This document shows, in pieces, positions 25,824-34,446 of a stretch of 64,000 bases of DNA. The first letter of the stretch is position 1; every line of letters begins with the position of its first letter. This DNA is from Sphingomonas trueperi (GTDB lineage Bacteria > Pseudomonadota > Alphaproteobacteria > Sphingomonadales > Sphingomonadaceae), in NCBI RefSeq assembly GCF_011927635.1, contig NZ_JAATJB010000016.1, positions 1 through 64,000 on the forward strand. Direction: 5' to 3'. The notes below the pieces were generated by a model. It did no database searches and was not told where the DNA came from. It saw only the letters and a program-made list of their open reading frames with translations. A program made the translations under genes and the position numbers.

Positions 25824-28099
25824 CAGTGGATGCCCGCGCCGAGGCCGAAGGTCTGCGGATCTCCCAGGATCGCCTGGTGGTTCTCGGCATAGTCATATTG
25901 CTTGTACTTGGCGTTGAGCAGGTTGCGTACGAAGACGAACAGCTCCCATTTGCCGGTTGCATAGCCGAGCCGGCCGTTCACCACCGTGCGGGGCGACACC
26001 CGGTAGTTGTCGCTGTTCCGCCCCACGATGGTGAACACGGAGGTGCGATAGTTCGCGTTCACATTGGCCGAGAAGCCACCCGCAAACCGTGCATTGGCTC
26101 CCGCTGCCAGCGTCCAGCGCGGCGCAAAGGGAAACTCGGTGCCGGTGAGATCGACCGTGCTGGTGGCGCCGGTCGGCAGCTGGAACCGGTCGAATTTCGT
26201 CCGGGTGTGGCCGGCCGAGGCATAGACGTCCACCGCGCTGCCCAGCCGTGCATTGGCTTCCACTTCGAACCCATACAGGTGTGAGCCGGCGGCATTGACC
26301 GTATTATAGTCATAGGCATTGCGCCCGAAAAAGGCCGTCACCTGCTGATCCCGCCACGACATATAGAAGATGTTGGCGTTGATCGTCAGCGTGCCGTCCA
26401 GCCATTTGGAGCGCAGCGAGCCTTCATAGTTCCAGCTATATTCGGGATCATAGGCCACCAGCTCGGCGCGTGCAGGATTTTGGCTCGACCCGCCCGATCG
26501 ATAGGCGCGCTGCACGGTGAAGGCGGTGGTCAGGTCCGGCGTCCAGGCCATGCTGACACCCATCTTCGGCAGGAAAGCGTCGAAGCTGCGACTGTTCGAC
26601 GCCAGCGGCGAGGATGCATCGTCAACGAGGCCGACCACGCCCTGGTTAATGAGGCGGATAACGGGCGCGAACGCTGCGCCGAGAAAGTTCGCATCGGGAA
26701 GCGTGCCGTTGAACGCGGCTACCGTCTCGGCCGTGTAGCGGTTGCGCTCGTGATCGAACCGGAAGCCGCCGATGAGAGACAGGCGATCGGTAAGTCCGAA
26801 GCGGGCGTCGCCGAACAGTGCCATCGTCTCGATCCGCTCCGGCTGGACCGCATCGTAGCGCACGGGAATCACCGCGAGCTGTCCGGCATAGGCGGTGGAA
26901 AGCATCTGCGCCTGTGCCGCCGAGGCGCCATTGGCGCGCAACAGCGAGGCGATGGTGCCGGTGGGCGTTTCGATGTTGACGCGACTATGCTGGTCGAGCT
27001 GGCCGGTGCGGCGATAGTACCAGGCGCCCAGCAGCCCGCGCAGCCGCTCGCCATCATAGTTCAGCCGCAGCTCCTGCGTCAGCGTCCGGTAGAGATAGCG
27101 ATTGTCGACCGCTTGGATGTCCTGCGGCGTGCCGTCGGTATCGACCTGCGACCTCGTCTGCGAGCGGTTCCAGGACGTGATGCTGGAGAGCTGCAGCCGC
27201 TTCGCCAGGGGGTAGCGCAGCTGGAACACGGCGATGTCGCTGGCGATGTTGCCACGGCTCGCCTGGTCGCTCGTGGAGACGCGATGATCGTAGAAGTCAG
27301 GCTGGTCGGTTCGGGCATATTCGTAGAGGTAGCCGCCCTCGCGGCGAACGCGATTGTAGCTGGCGATCGCTTCCAGGCCGGGCAGGGCGCGCGGCGTCCA
27401 CCGCAGCTTGGCCCGCAGGTTGAGCGATTGCAGCGCGTCGTCATAGCCGCCACGGGTGATGTTGCGGATGATGCCGCGGTCCGCGCGTCGTTCGGCGGAC
27501 AGGCGGAAGCCGAGTTCGTCGCGCACAAGCGGGCCGCCGAGCGCGGCCGAGAAGGTGCGATCGGAATGCTCGGTCCACAAGACGCGTGCATCGCCGGTCC
27601 AAGAGGTCAGCGACGGATCCTTCGTCGTGATCACCACGCCGCCAGCCAGTGCGTTGAGGCCCTGGATGGTCGACTGGGGGCCACGCAGCACTTCAACCTG
27701 TTGCACGTCCCACAGGTCGGTGGGGCCGCCGTACAAGGCGGAGCGCGGAATCGGCGCGCCGTCCACATAGACGCTGGCCGCGTCGGCCTGCCCGCCAGCG
27801 CCAGCACCCGTATTGCTGATCCCGCGAATGGTGAACCCGGTAGAGCCGTAGGTTTCCGAGAGGTTGGCCGTACGGTTGTATACGTCCTGAATCGAAATCA
27901 GCACCTCGCGTCGCATGCGCTCGGGCGTCGTGACCGATATGCTGGTCGGCGTATCCTGCAGCGCGCGCGCCGATTTCTCTCCGGTGACGATGATCTCGTC
28001 GCCCACCTCGGTTGCCGGCGTATCCGTCTGCTGCGCGTGCGCGGGAAACGCGAGCGCCGCAGCGGCGACGCTGGAAAGTAACAGACCGATCTTTGTCAT
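25820..28099 (-). CDS. TonB-dependent receptor, siderophore/iron type
   Basis: A 759-residue receptor: signal peptide (TKIGLLLSSVAAAALAFPAHAQ), TonB-box-like DEIIVTGEK, plug with DTPTSISVTTPERM, FTIRGISNTG, VYVDGAPIPRSALYGGPTDLWDVQQVEVLRGPQSTIQGLNALAGGVVITTKDP, and a C-terminal barrel ending in IHW. The plug style and the PepSY gene downstream point to ferric-siderophore uptake. Start 28099 is chosen because GAGGGGG stands five bases before the ATG and it begins a clean signal peptide; the longer frame to 28129 crosses the promoter region. A Fur-like palindrome lies 38-56 bases upstream, so iron repression is expected. Confidence 0.9.
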   Translation of the reverse strand: MTKIGLLLSSVAAAALAFPAHAQQTDTPATEVGDEIIVTGEKSARALQDTPTSISVTTPERMRREVLISIQDVYNRTANLSETYGSTGFTIRGISNTGAGAGGQADAASVYVDGAPIPRSALYGGPTDLWDVQQVEVLRGPQSTIQGLNALAGGVVITTKDPSLTSWTGDARVLWTEHSDRTFSAALGGPLVRDELGFRLSAERRADRGIIRNITRGGYDDALQSLNLRAKLRWTPRALPGLEAIASYNRVRREGGYLYEYARTDQPDFYDHRVSTSDQASRGNIASDIAVFQLRYPLAKRLQLSSITSWNRSQTRSQVDTDGTPQDIQAVDNRYLYRTLTQELRLNYDGERLRGLLGAWYYRRTGQLDQHSRVNIETPTGTIASLLRANGASAAQAQMLSTAYAGQLAVIPVRYDAVQPERIETMALFGDARFGLTDRLSLIGGFRFDHERNRYTAETVAAFNGTLPDANFLGAAFAPVIRLINQGVVGLVDDASSPLASNSRSFDAFLPKMGVSMAWTPDLTTAFTVQRAYRSGGSSQNPARAELVAYDPEYSWNYEGSLRSKWLDGTLTINANIFYMSWRDQQVTAFFGRNAYDYNTVNAAGSHLYGFEVEANARLGSAVDVYASAGHTRTKFDRFQLPTGATSTVDLTGTEFPFAPRWTLAAGANARFAGGFSANVNANYRTSVFTIVGRNSDNYRVSPRTVVNGRLGYATGKWELFVFVRNLLNAKYKQYDYAENHQAILGDPQTFGLGAGIHW

Positions 28100-28136
28100 A
28101 TGTCCCCCTCTTTCGGGAGCGCATTGCAAATGAGAT

Positions 28137-28155
28137 AATGCGAGTCAATCGCATT
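28137..28155 (-). promoter_or_regulatory. Fur-like box of the siderophore receptor operon
   Basis: AATGCGA, a GTCAA spacer and TCGCATT form a perfect 19-base inverted repeat 38 bases upstream of the receptor start. Its reverse complement matches 17 of 19 bases with a site in front of the haem receptor (47025-47043), so the two are probably read by the same iron regulator (Fur or a relative). Confidence 0.65.
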
Positions 28156-28245
28156 TGATCGAAGGAGGGCGCGCGAGCGCCATGGCGATGCCGGCTGTCC
28201 GTCGTCAGAACATGTGGCGCAGATCGCAGCGTAAATTACCGGAGA

Positions 28246-28965
28246 GCGGGTTTCGTCCGCGACGAGTTCCTCCTTTGCGTACGACGCCGATCCGAAGGCG
28301 CCGGACTGGTCGCGGTCCAACCGGCTGCGATGGCCGGTGAAATGCCCAAGCTCGTGCAGCGCCGTCCGGTACCAGTTCACCGGATCATGAAATGCAACCT
28401 GTGGCGGTACCTGCACAAAATCCTGCGACGGCGAATGATAGGCCTCGCTCCCGCCGATCCGGAAACCCGCGCCGCTGGCCGCGATCACCCGATCCGCTTC
28501 GGCAATCGCCAAAACGGGATCGGGCAGAACCGGAATGCTGGTCATCGCCTCGGGCACGCCGTCGCACTGGTCGACGTTGAAGACGGTGAACCGCTTCAGA
28601 AAGGCAATCGTCCGCGCCTCCGGGTCTTCGCCCTGCGTCCTCTCGGCCTCGTCCTTCGGAGTGAAGCGATCCGCATAGCAGACCACCGTGCTCTTTTCGC
28701 CGCGCCGGACATGGCCGCCTGCTGCTTCCGCCTGCCGATAGGTCAGCCAGCGCTGACCAGCATAGCCGCCATCGATCGCCGCCGCCCACAGGATCAGCAC
28801 GTTGATCCCTGAATAGGACCGGCCAGACACTGCGTTGCTCGGCATGGTACATGGGCACCGCGTGGCATCCTAGGGCTCCACCCATGGCAACCGGCCTTGC
28901 TCCAGCTCCGTGATGATCCGGGCCGTCACCTCGCCATAGAGGCTCTGACGCGCGTTGCTCTGCAT
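28246..28965 (-). pseudogene. ArdC-like anti-restriction/zincin metallopeptidase, interrupted and truncated
   Basis: Reading from ATG 28965 (preceded by GGAGCAGAGGAG) gives the ArdC N-terminus SLYGEVTARIITELEQGRLPWVEP, then an in-frame TAG at codon 32 (28870-28872) where relatives have a sense codon. The frame reopens with MPSNAVSGRSYSGINVLILWAA and runs through the FLKRFTVFNVDQC region to the zinc site ALHELGHFTGH and EELVAD, then family similarity stops at about 28246. About 60 C-terminal residues are missing. ArdC proteins are ssDNA-binding anti-restriction factors of conjugative elements with a C-terminal zincin fold. The truncation abuts the promoter region of the siderophore receptor. 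A second homologue lies at 60140-61047 on the opposite strand. Confidence 0.8.
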
Positions 28966-29140
28966 CTCCTCTGCTCCTTCCTAAAACCGCCATCGACCGG
29001 CGCCGGGGTGGCGGGGGGCGGCAGGAGCGGACCGACAGCCCCGCCGGACACAGGCGGGGCGCACCCGGAGGGCAGAAACGAAGGTGGATGACCCGGCAGC
29101 AAGGCTGCCGGGTTGCGCCGCGCCGAGGCGGGGCTACAGG
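28966..29140 (-). repeat. conserved GC-rich leader of ArdC module, copy 1
   Basis: Read on the - strand, the stretch just before the ArdC start contains CTGTCGGTCCGCTCCTGCCG, a GGCGCCGGT block and a GGAAGGAGC ribosome site. It aligns with the stretch before the second ArdC copy (59965-60139), including upstream blocks around CCTGTAG and CGGGTGC. It holds no gene. Several short palindromes are visible, for example CCGGCAGC/GCTGCCGG at about 29094-29112. Confidence 0.6.
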
Positions 29141-29542
29141 ACCGTGACGCCCCCCGCCACCATGACGCCGAAGGCACGACGCCGCCGCGCCACCGGCGCG
29201 GCGACCGCCAGAGGCATGGCCCCCATGCCGACCGGGCCGCTAAGCGGACCGGCCCCACGTCATGCGATCGTCACGGCAAAGCCGACGAGACGCCGCAAGG
29301 CGGCTCGGCTGGAGCGGCCAAGCGGAAGTAGAGCGCGGTCAGGCTGGAACAGCCTGAGACGCCACGTCATCCGCCTGAAAATATTCTCGCGTAGTTTTGG
29401 AACGGCAGCGGACGAATAGGAACGTCTAGGAACAAACTGCCGTAGAACCGCCAAATCTGACGCTGTTGACGACCGCGATCGTCACCCCAACTCTGTCTCC
29501 GACAAGCACAAAAGGACCCCGCAAGACAAAGGAGACTGACCC
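29141..29542. other. non-coding stretch before alpA
   Basis: About 400 bases without a supported gene. The left part is GC-rich and repeat-like, for example CGCCGCGCCACCGGCGCGGCG at about 29180-29201. From 29385 on it is clearly less GC-rich, with scattered A/T-rich words suitable for an alpA promoter. I could not identify an attachment site. Confidence 0.4.
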
Positions 29543-29752
29543 ATGCTGCAACAGCAACCTGACCGATTCCTCCGCCTCCAGGGGGTCCTGCGCCGCACCA
29601 GCCTCTCCCGCGCGACGCTCTACCGGAAGATCCAGAAGGGGACCTTCCCCAAGCAGGTTCGCATCGCGACCCGCTGCGCCGGCTGGCGGGAGTCCGCGGT
29701 CAACGAGTGGATGCACAATCCCATCTTCTACCACGTAGACGATGTACGCTGA
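29543..29752 (+). CDS. AlpA-family helix-turn-helix regulator
   Basis: A 69-residue protein with the compact AlpA fold: FLRLQGVLRRTSLSRATLYRKIQKGTFPKQVRI is the winged helix-turn-helix, followed by the conserved aromatic GWRESAVNEWM. AlpA proteins activate excision or other genes of integrative elements and satellite prophages. The ATG has AAAGGAG eight bases upstream. No integrase is present nearby, and the gene lies beside the ArdC remnant, so it is likely a leftover or stand-alone regulator of a mobile element. Confidence 0.85.
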   Translation: MLQQQPDRFLRLQGVLRRTSLSRATLYRKIQKGTFPKQVRIATRCAGWRESAVNEWMHNPIFYHVDDVR

Positions 29753-30116
29753 TGCCGGCCGTACACTGACGCCGCCCATCAATGCCGGCGAGATTGTGCA
29801 GGGCAGCAGGGGCGGGAAGACGACACCCGATCCGGCCGCTCTAGACGTAGATTTTTATCGTAGACCGTCTGCCCAGCTTCTGCACGACCTCTATACCAAA
29901 CCTCCTCAAAGCTGGCGTCAGGTATAGTCGTTCGGACTTTTGACGAGCGCATTTACCAACACCTGCCGCTCGCGTTGCGCAAAAGCTATGGCAGCGAGTT
30001 GCGCGCATTTTCCGCTTGGAGTGGGACGGGCAGATGCCCCTTCATCGATCCTTCGATTGTCAGCGGCACACACCAGCGGCGAACGAGCACCAACCAGCTT
30101 TCGCAAGTTGCGGCAG
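29753..30116. other. no supported gene
   Basis: About 360 bases between alpA and the convergent MerR gene. One 61-codon frame overlaps the alpA stop (29742-29927), but it has no recognisable family and no clear ribosome site. A longer + frame through here is antisense to the MerR gene. I see no promoter or RNA gene. Confidence 0.4.
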
Positions 30117-30530
30117 CTAGTACCTTATTGGGGCACGCCTACGGCCGAGCGCCGCGCGCTGCAGGCGTCGAAATGTGGGACATTGGGCATGGCTTGGCGC
30201 AGGACAATCCGCAGCGTGGCGCAGGCCGTCACGAACGGCTGTCATCCTTTTGATCGCCTCATCAATTTCATTGGCTTTTGCGGTGAGCAGGGCCCGGTCG
30301 ACTGCTACCTCGCTACCGGAACCAAGCATCTGACCGATAGACGTCAGGGACAAGCCAGCCATTTGCCCAAGAGCGATGAGCGACAGTCGATTCATGACGT
30401 TTTCATCGAAGGTGCGCCGCAATCCGCGCCGGCCGAGTGAATCGATGAGGCCTAGTTCCTCGTAATAGCGCAACGTCGACGCTGGCATGCCACTGCGGCG
30501 CGCAAGCTCCGCGATGTCGATCAGGGCCAT
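30117..30530 (-). CDS. MerR-family transcriptional regulator
   Basis: A 137-residue regulator. The N-terminal DNA-binding winged helix is clear (LIDIAELARRSGMPASTLRYYEELGLIDSLGRRGLRRTFD), followed by a dimerisation helix (EVAVDRALLTAKANEIDEAIKRMTAVRDGL). Two C-terminal cysteines (CPAPSHAQC) could bind a metal or sense redox or a ligand. Start 30530 is the Met right before the HTH; a longer frame to 30587 would run through the promoter. It is divergent from a SAM methyltransferase gene, with the operator lying between them, so the pair is probably a small resistance or modification module. The inducer is unknown. Confidence 0.85.
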   Translation of the reverse strand: MALIDIAELARRSGMPASTLRYYEELGLIDSLGRRGLRRTFDENVMNRLSLIALGQMAGLSLTSIGQMLGSGSEVAVDRALLTAKANEIDEAIKRMTAVRDGLRHAADCPAPSHAQCPTFRRLQRAALGRRRAPIRY

Positions 30531-30532
30531 AC

Positions 30533-30563
30533 TTGACCTCAAGTTGACTTGAAGTGGCACAAT
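30533..30563 (+). promoter_or_regulatory. MerR-type promoter with 19-base spacer and dyad operator
   Basis: A -35 hexamer TTGACC (30533-30538) and a -10-like CACAAT (30558-30563) are separated by exactly 19 bases, the over-long spacing on which MerR proteins act. The spacer contains the dyad TCAAGT-TG-ACTTGA (30539-30552), close to SoxR/MerR-type operators. It faces the methyltransferase gene and overlaps the 5' end of the merR gene's own promoter region. Confidence 0.75.
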
Positions 30564-30597
30564 GCCGCGAATCATCAACGGTAGCAAGGAGGAGGCG

Positions 30598-31446
30598 ATG
30601 GAACAGCGTAAGGGGAGCGAACTGGCTTGGGACGGGCGGCGGGGGAATGCGTGGGTCGACCTTCAGCCAATGCTGGATCGGCTCTTCTTTCCTTTGGAGC
30701 AGATCCTAGCGGACGCGGCGGTGACGCAATCTCCGCGAAACGTGCTGGACGTCGGCTGTGGCACAGGCGCTACGACCCTCGCCATAGCCAGAAGGCTTGC
30801 GCCGTTGGGAACGTGTTGCGGCGTCGACATCTCGGAAGCAATGTTGGATCACGCTCGCCACAGGGCTATGGCTGAAAGCGCGAAGAACGCGCGGTTCCTT
30901 GCTGGTGACGCCCAGCGCTATCGCTTTGAGACCGGATCGTTCGACGCGGTAGTTTCGCGCTTCGGTGTCATGTTCTTTGATGACCCAGAGGCCGCCTTTG
31001 CGAATATCGGAAACGCAGTTGCCCCTGGCGGCAGACTAACATCGCTTGTGTGGCGGAGTCGGGAGGAAAACCCTTTCATGACCGCGGCGGAGCGTGCCGC
31101 AGCTCCCCTACTCGGATGGGGCGCTCCGGTCGATCCTCATGAACCGGGCCAATTCGCCTGGTCAGATCCAGATCGGGTCGCCAGGTTGCTGAGGGCCGCG
31201 GGTTGGCACAGCGTAGACGTTGTTTCACTGGACGTTCGCTGCCGCATGACGGAAGCGGATCTTCATCGTTACGCTCGCTGCTTGGGCCCAGTTGGGATGA
31301 TCCTGCCCAGCCTCGAGAGCAGCCTACGAGACAGAGTCTTGGCTGTATTGGACGCCGCGTTCGTCGAGTTCCTGATCGATGGTGCGGTTCAATTCGATGC
31401 CGCCTGCTGGATGGTTAGCGCACAAGCTGGAAGCAGGCCCTGCTAG
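30598..31446 (+). CDS. class I SAM-dependent methyltransferase
   Basis: A 282-residue cytoplasmic methyltransferase. Motif I is VLDVGCGTGATTLA (SAM binding), followed by GVDISEAMLDHAR, LAGDAQRYRFETGSFDAVVSRFGVMFFDDP and APGGRLTSLVW. This pattern is common in UbiE/Methyltransf_11 and arsenite- or small-molecule-modifying enzymes. ATG 30598 follows AAGGAGGAGG; the longer frame begins inside the promoter. It is transcribed from the MerR-type promoter, so it likely modifies or responds to a compound sensed by that regulator. The substrate cannot be read from the sequence. Confidence 0.85.
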   Translation: MEQRKGSELAWDGRRGNAWVDLQPMLDRLFFPLEQILADAAVTQSPRNVLDVGCGTGATTLAIARRLAPLGTCCGVDISEAMLDHARHRAMAESAKNARFLAGDAQRYRFETGSFDAVVSRFGVMFFDDPEAAFANIGNAVAPGGRLTSLVWRSREENPFMTAAERAAAPLLGWGAPVDPHEPGQFAWSDPDRVARLLRAAGWHSVDVVSLDVRCRMTEADLHRYARCLGPVGMILPSLESSLRDRVLAVLDAAFVEFLIDGAVQFDAACWMVSAQAGSRPC

Positions 31447-31882
31447 CTGTTGCATCGCGCGGCCCGGTCCACCTCTGTCACGTCAATTGATCGCCTCTCG
31501 CACCCGGTGCCCAATTTTACCCTGGACACCACCTAGCGGCGCCTCTGGTACCCGTTCCGCAGCGTCTGCTTCTAGAAGCACCTGTAGCGATGGGCTGCTC
31601 GCTGCTCACCGCAGCCCTGTAGCAGTGACAGGTGATGATCTCCGAGGGATCGATATGAGAGGAACGTTCACAACCACTGACATAAAATGCGGATCACAAC
31701 GCTTTATTCCCGTCTTCTCACGAAGTCCGGCGGCAATGATGTTTGGATTCTAAACTGTCGCTTCTCAAATTGCGTATGTGAGTTGGGAAAATACTTATGG
31801 TCCAAGGGGAAGGATCGTCAACCAAGCCTCTATAGGCTCTGCAAACCTCACCATATCGAAACGGGTGCGAAAGGAGAGTGGC
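31447..31882. other. non-coding stretch before chemoreceptor
   Basis: About 435 bases. Short frames here have no family features. The last 150 bases are A/T-richer than their surroundings and probably carry the chemoreceptor promoter, but no hexamer pair is convincing. No terminator is evident after the methyltransferase. Confidence 0.35.
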
Positions 31883-33256
31883 ATGGAACGGTTCAGGGCT
31901 GAGGCGCCGATAAGGCAGAAGCTGCAGATCGCATTTGGCACGATGATCGGGCTGATGGCGTTGCTCGAGTTCCTGTCCTTCTTCATAGCGGGGTGGGTCC
32001 GCCTTGGCGTCGATCTGACGCTGTTCATCCTGGCGACGCATCTCGCGATGAAGTTCCGAGCCGCGATCGCCGACCCTTATGTGGAAACCGTCGTGCGCAT
32101 GGAAGGTCTAGCTGCCGGCGATCTCAGCAGCGCTATTGCCTTCACGCATTACAAAGATTGCGTGGGGCGCATGACAAAGGCGATGCTTACCTTCCGCGAT
32201 GCCGCGGTCGAACAGCAGCAGCAGGCGATCGAACAAGCCGATGTGGTAAAGGAGCTTGGTGAGCACCTCCGTCGCGTGCGGTCGGGAGATTTAACAGCCA
32301 AGATCGATCACCCCTTTCCCTCCGATTACGCTTCGCTGCGAGATGATTTCAATTTGACGCTGGAAGGTCTGAAGGAACTGATCGGAGCAGTTTCTCTTAG
32401 TGCCACCACCATCGAGAGTGGCGCCAACGAGATTGCAACGGCTTCTGAAGATTTGGCGCGGCGAACGGAGGCGAACGCCGCGAATTTGGAAGAAACCACC
32501 GCGGCAATCACCCAAATGGACAGCCGCCTGAAGCAAACGGCTGCTGCGGCGGCCAAGACGGTTTCGCGTGCGGATGCTGCGATCTCGACGGTCGCAGATG
32601 GGCGAGTTATCGCCGATGATGCGGTGTCGGCCATGGGGAGAGTCTCGGATAGCGCGAAGGGAATCGACAGCGTCATCGAAGGTTTGGACAAGATCGCTTT
32701 CCAAACGCGCGTCCTCGCCATGAACGCTGCTGTCGAAGCTGGTCGCGCAGGCGAAGCCGGACGCGGCTTTGCTGTCGTCGCTGATCTCGTGTCCGCTCTT
32801 GCGATGCGCGCGGAGGAGGAAGCCGGACGGGCTCGTGATCAGCTTACCACCACACAATCCGAGATTCTATCTGCCGTGGAAATGGTGCGTAAGGTCGACG
32901 GCGCGTTTGTTGGAATCTCGAATGACGTTGGCGAGGTGCATGACCTCCTTGGCAACATCGCTAAAGACAACAACGCGCAGGCGAACGCTGTTAGCGAGAT
33001 CAGCGAAACGGTCAACGCGATGGATCAAACGACGCAGCAGAATGCAGCGATGGTCGAGCAGACATCTGCCGCGGCGCGCAATCTCGCAAGCGAAGTGATG
33101 CAACTGACCCAAGCTGCTTCGCATTTCAATATCGGTCAGCCATCAGAGCGGGGCGCAGTCCGTTCCGGCTGGAACAAGCCGGAGGCTTACGCGCAGCAGA
33201 AGCCCGTGCGCTCGAACACATCCTCTTCCGGCGCTGGGGAGTGGAGCTCGTTTTGA
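31883..33256 (+). CDS. methyl-accepting chemotaxis protein without periplasmic sensor domain
   Basis: A 457-residue chemoreceptor. Two hydrophobic helices (about 14-35 and 40-57) are separated by only a few residues, so there is almost no periplasmic part. A HAMP-like region and a long coiled-coil signalling domain follow, with the tip FQTRVLAMNAAVEAGRAGEAGRGFAVVAD. The last residues EWSSF resemble the C-terminal CheR/CheB-binding pentapeptide. After VVAD the usual Glu-Val-Arg is Leu-Val-Ser, as in the second chemoreceptor at 39936. ATG 31883 follows AAGGAG; upstream in-frame starts have no support. It may sense a cytoplasmic or membrane-linked signal such as redox or energy state. Confidence 0.88.
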   Translation: MERFRAEAPIRQKLQIAFGTMIGLMALLEFLSFFIAGWVRLGVDLTLFILATHLAMKFRAAIADPYVETVVRMEGLAAGDLSSAIAFTHYKDCVGRMTKAMLTFRDAAVEQQQQAIEQADVVKELGEHLRRVRSGDLTAKIDHPFPSDYASLRDDFNLTLEGLKELIGAVSLSATTIESGANEIATASEDLARRTEANAANLEETTAAITQMDSRLKQTAAAAAKTVSRADAAISTVADGRVIADDAVSAMGRVSDSAKGIDSVIEGLDKIAFQTRVLAMNAAVEAGRAGEAGRGFAVVADLVSALAMRAEEEAGRARDQLTTTQSEILSAVEMVRKVDGAFVGISNDVGEVHDLLGNIAKDNNAQANAVSEISETVNAMDQTTQQNAAMVEQTSAAARNLASEVMQLTQAASHFNIGQPSERGAVRSGWNKPEAYAQQKPVRSNTSSSGAGEWSSF

Positions 33257-33361
33257 GCTGCGCACCATGATGAAGCCGGAGGATTGAGGATCGGCAGCGG
33301 AGGCAAGCTTGTTGCCGATTTCTCCGTCGTCAACCTGCGCGAAACTAGCTATGAGAATGTT

Positions 33362-34309
33362 ATGGCAGCTCAGCACGAAGACTCGGTGGCGGAGGTGTTG
33401 CACTCGTCCTCGAGTGCCGCGAGATCTTTCGTCGCGGCAAGCTGGTGTCGATCGGGCCTCAAGCATGGTCTGGACGCGGGTGCCGCGCGAGCATCCGATC
33501 TGGTATCGGGCTGCGATCTCACGCAGCGGCGGCAGCGTCATGGCCTGATGCTCGAGGTCGCGCGCCCTCTGCTCGACCAGCTGTTTCAGATCGTCGCAGT
33601 CACCGGTTGCGCCGTCATGCTATCGGACAATGAAGGCGTCATCCTCGAAGCGCGGAGCAGCGCGGGTGATCGGGAGATGTTCGACAAGGTCGGGCTGACG
33701 CCGGGTGGCGTCTGGAGCGAGAGCCGCGAAGGCACCAACGGGATCGGGACCTGCCTCGTGGAAGGTCGGCCGATCACGATCCACCGCGATGAGCATTTCG
33801 CCAGTCGGAACATCGGCATCAGCTGCATGGATGCTCCGGTTCGAGACGCGGCGGGACAGTTGGTAGGAGCGCTCGATATCTCCAATTGCCGCGACGATCA
33901 CACGATGGCGATGGGCTCTCTGATCCAGAAGATCGTTCAGGACGCCGCGCGGCGGATCGAAAGCGGCATCTTTCGTCGATACTTCGAAGGTCATCGCATC
34001 ATCGATGCAAACCTTCCCGGGGGCGATTCGGCTTTGCTGGCAGTCGATCGCGACGATCTGGTTATCGGCGCCACGCACGCCGCGCGCCATCGCTTTCATC
34101 TTACCGATGCATGCCTGACCGGGTGTCGAAGCGCTGCCGACATCCTCGGTGGCGGCGAGGCCGCATCCTTTCGCGACTCGGAACGCGCGGTATTGCGACG
34201 CGCTTTGGCGCAGGCGGATGGAAACGCAACGCGTGCCGCCAGGGCTCTCGGGATCGGACGCGCCACGCTCTATCGACGGATGGAGAAGGTCGGTTTGACG
34301 CGCGATTGA
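33362..34309 (+). CDS. GAF-Fis transcriptional regulator (AcoR-like, lacking the AAA+ domain)
   Basis: A 315-residue regulator. The N-terminal GAF region (about 50-170) has the AcoR hallmark ESREGTNGIGTCLVEGRPITIHRDEHF and the LVGALDISNC tail. The C-terminus is a Fis-type helix-turn-helix (RAVLRRALAQADGNATRAARALGIGRATLYRRMEK). The sigma-54 AAA+ ATPase domain that joins these parts in AcoR is absent, leaving a linker of about 90 residues. AcoR-type activators control acetoin and alcohol catabolism. A palindrome at 34327-34346 and the ethanol-oxidation genes follow directly, so these are the likely targets. The start is uncertain: ATG 33362 is used, but an in-frame TTG at 33284 is possible. Confidence 0.8.
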   Translation: MAAQHEDSVAEVLHSSSSAARSFVAASWCRSGLKHGLDAGAARASDLVSGCDLTQRRQRHGLMLEVARPLLDQLFQIVAVTGCAVMLSDNEGVILEARSSAGDREMFDKVGLTPGGVWSESREGTNGIGTCLVEGRPITIHRDEHFASRNIGISCMDAPVRDAAGQLVGALDISNCRDDHTMAMGSLIQKIVQDAARRIESGIFRRYFEGHRIIDANLPGGDSALLAVDRDDLVIGATHAARHRFHLTDACLTGCRSAADILGGGEAASFRDSERAVLRRALAQADGNATRAARALGIGRATLYRRMEKVGLTRD

Positions 34310-34326
34310 CACGAGGTGCCGTCAAG

Positions 34327-34346
34327 CTGTCTCGACAGCGAGACAG
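34327..34346 (+). promoter_or_regulatory. perfect 8-base dyad, probable regulator site
   Basis: CTGTCTCG and CGAGACAG flank an ACAG spacer. The dyad is 18 bases after the GAF-Fis regulator stop and about 100 bases before the aldehyde dehydrogenase. Its TGTCTC/GAGACA arms resemble binding sites of Fis-type HTH activators. It could instead be a small terminator hairpin, though no T-run follows. No -24/-12 promoter is visible. Confidence 0.5.
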
Positions 34347-34446
34347 TGCCGCCCCCCTTCGCGCTGCTCCCTCTTTTCAGCGCCGCTGTTTCACGAAACC
34401 ATCCTCTTCAAGACCGGGAGCATCCGGCAACGTGAGAGGATAAACG

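Noticed and set aside
29742-29927. 61-codon frame overlapping the alpA stop
   Set aside because: Overlap would fit coupling, but no family, no conserved pattern and no clear start signal.
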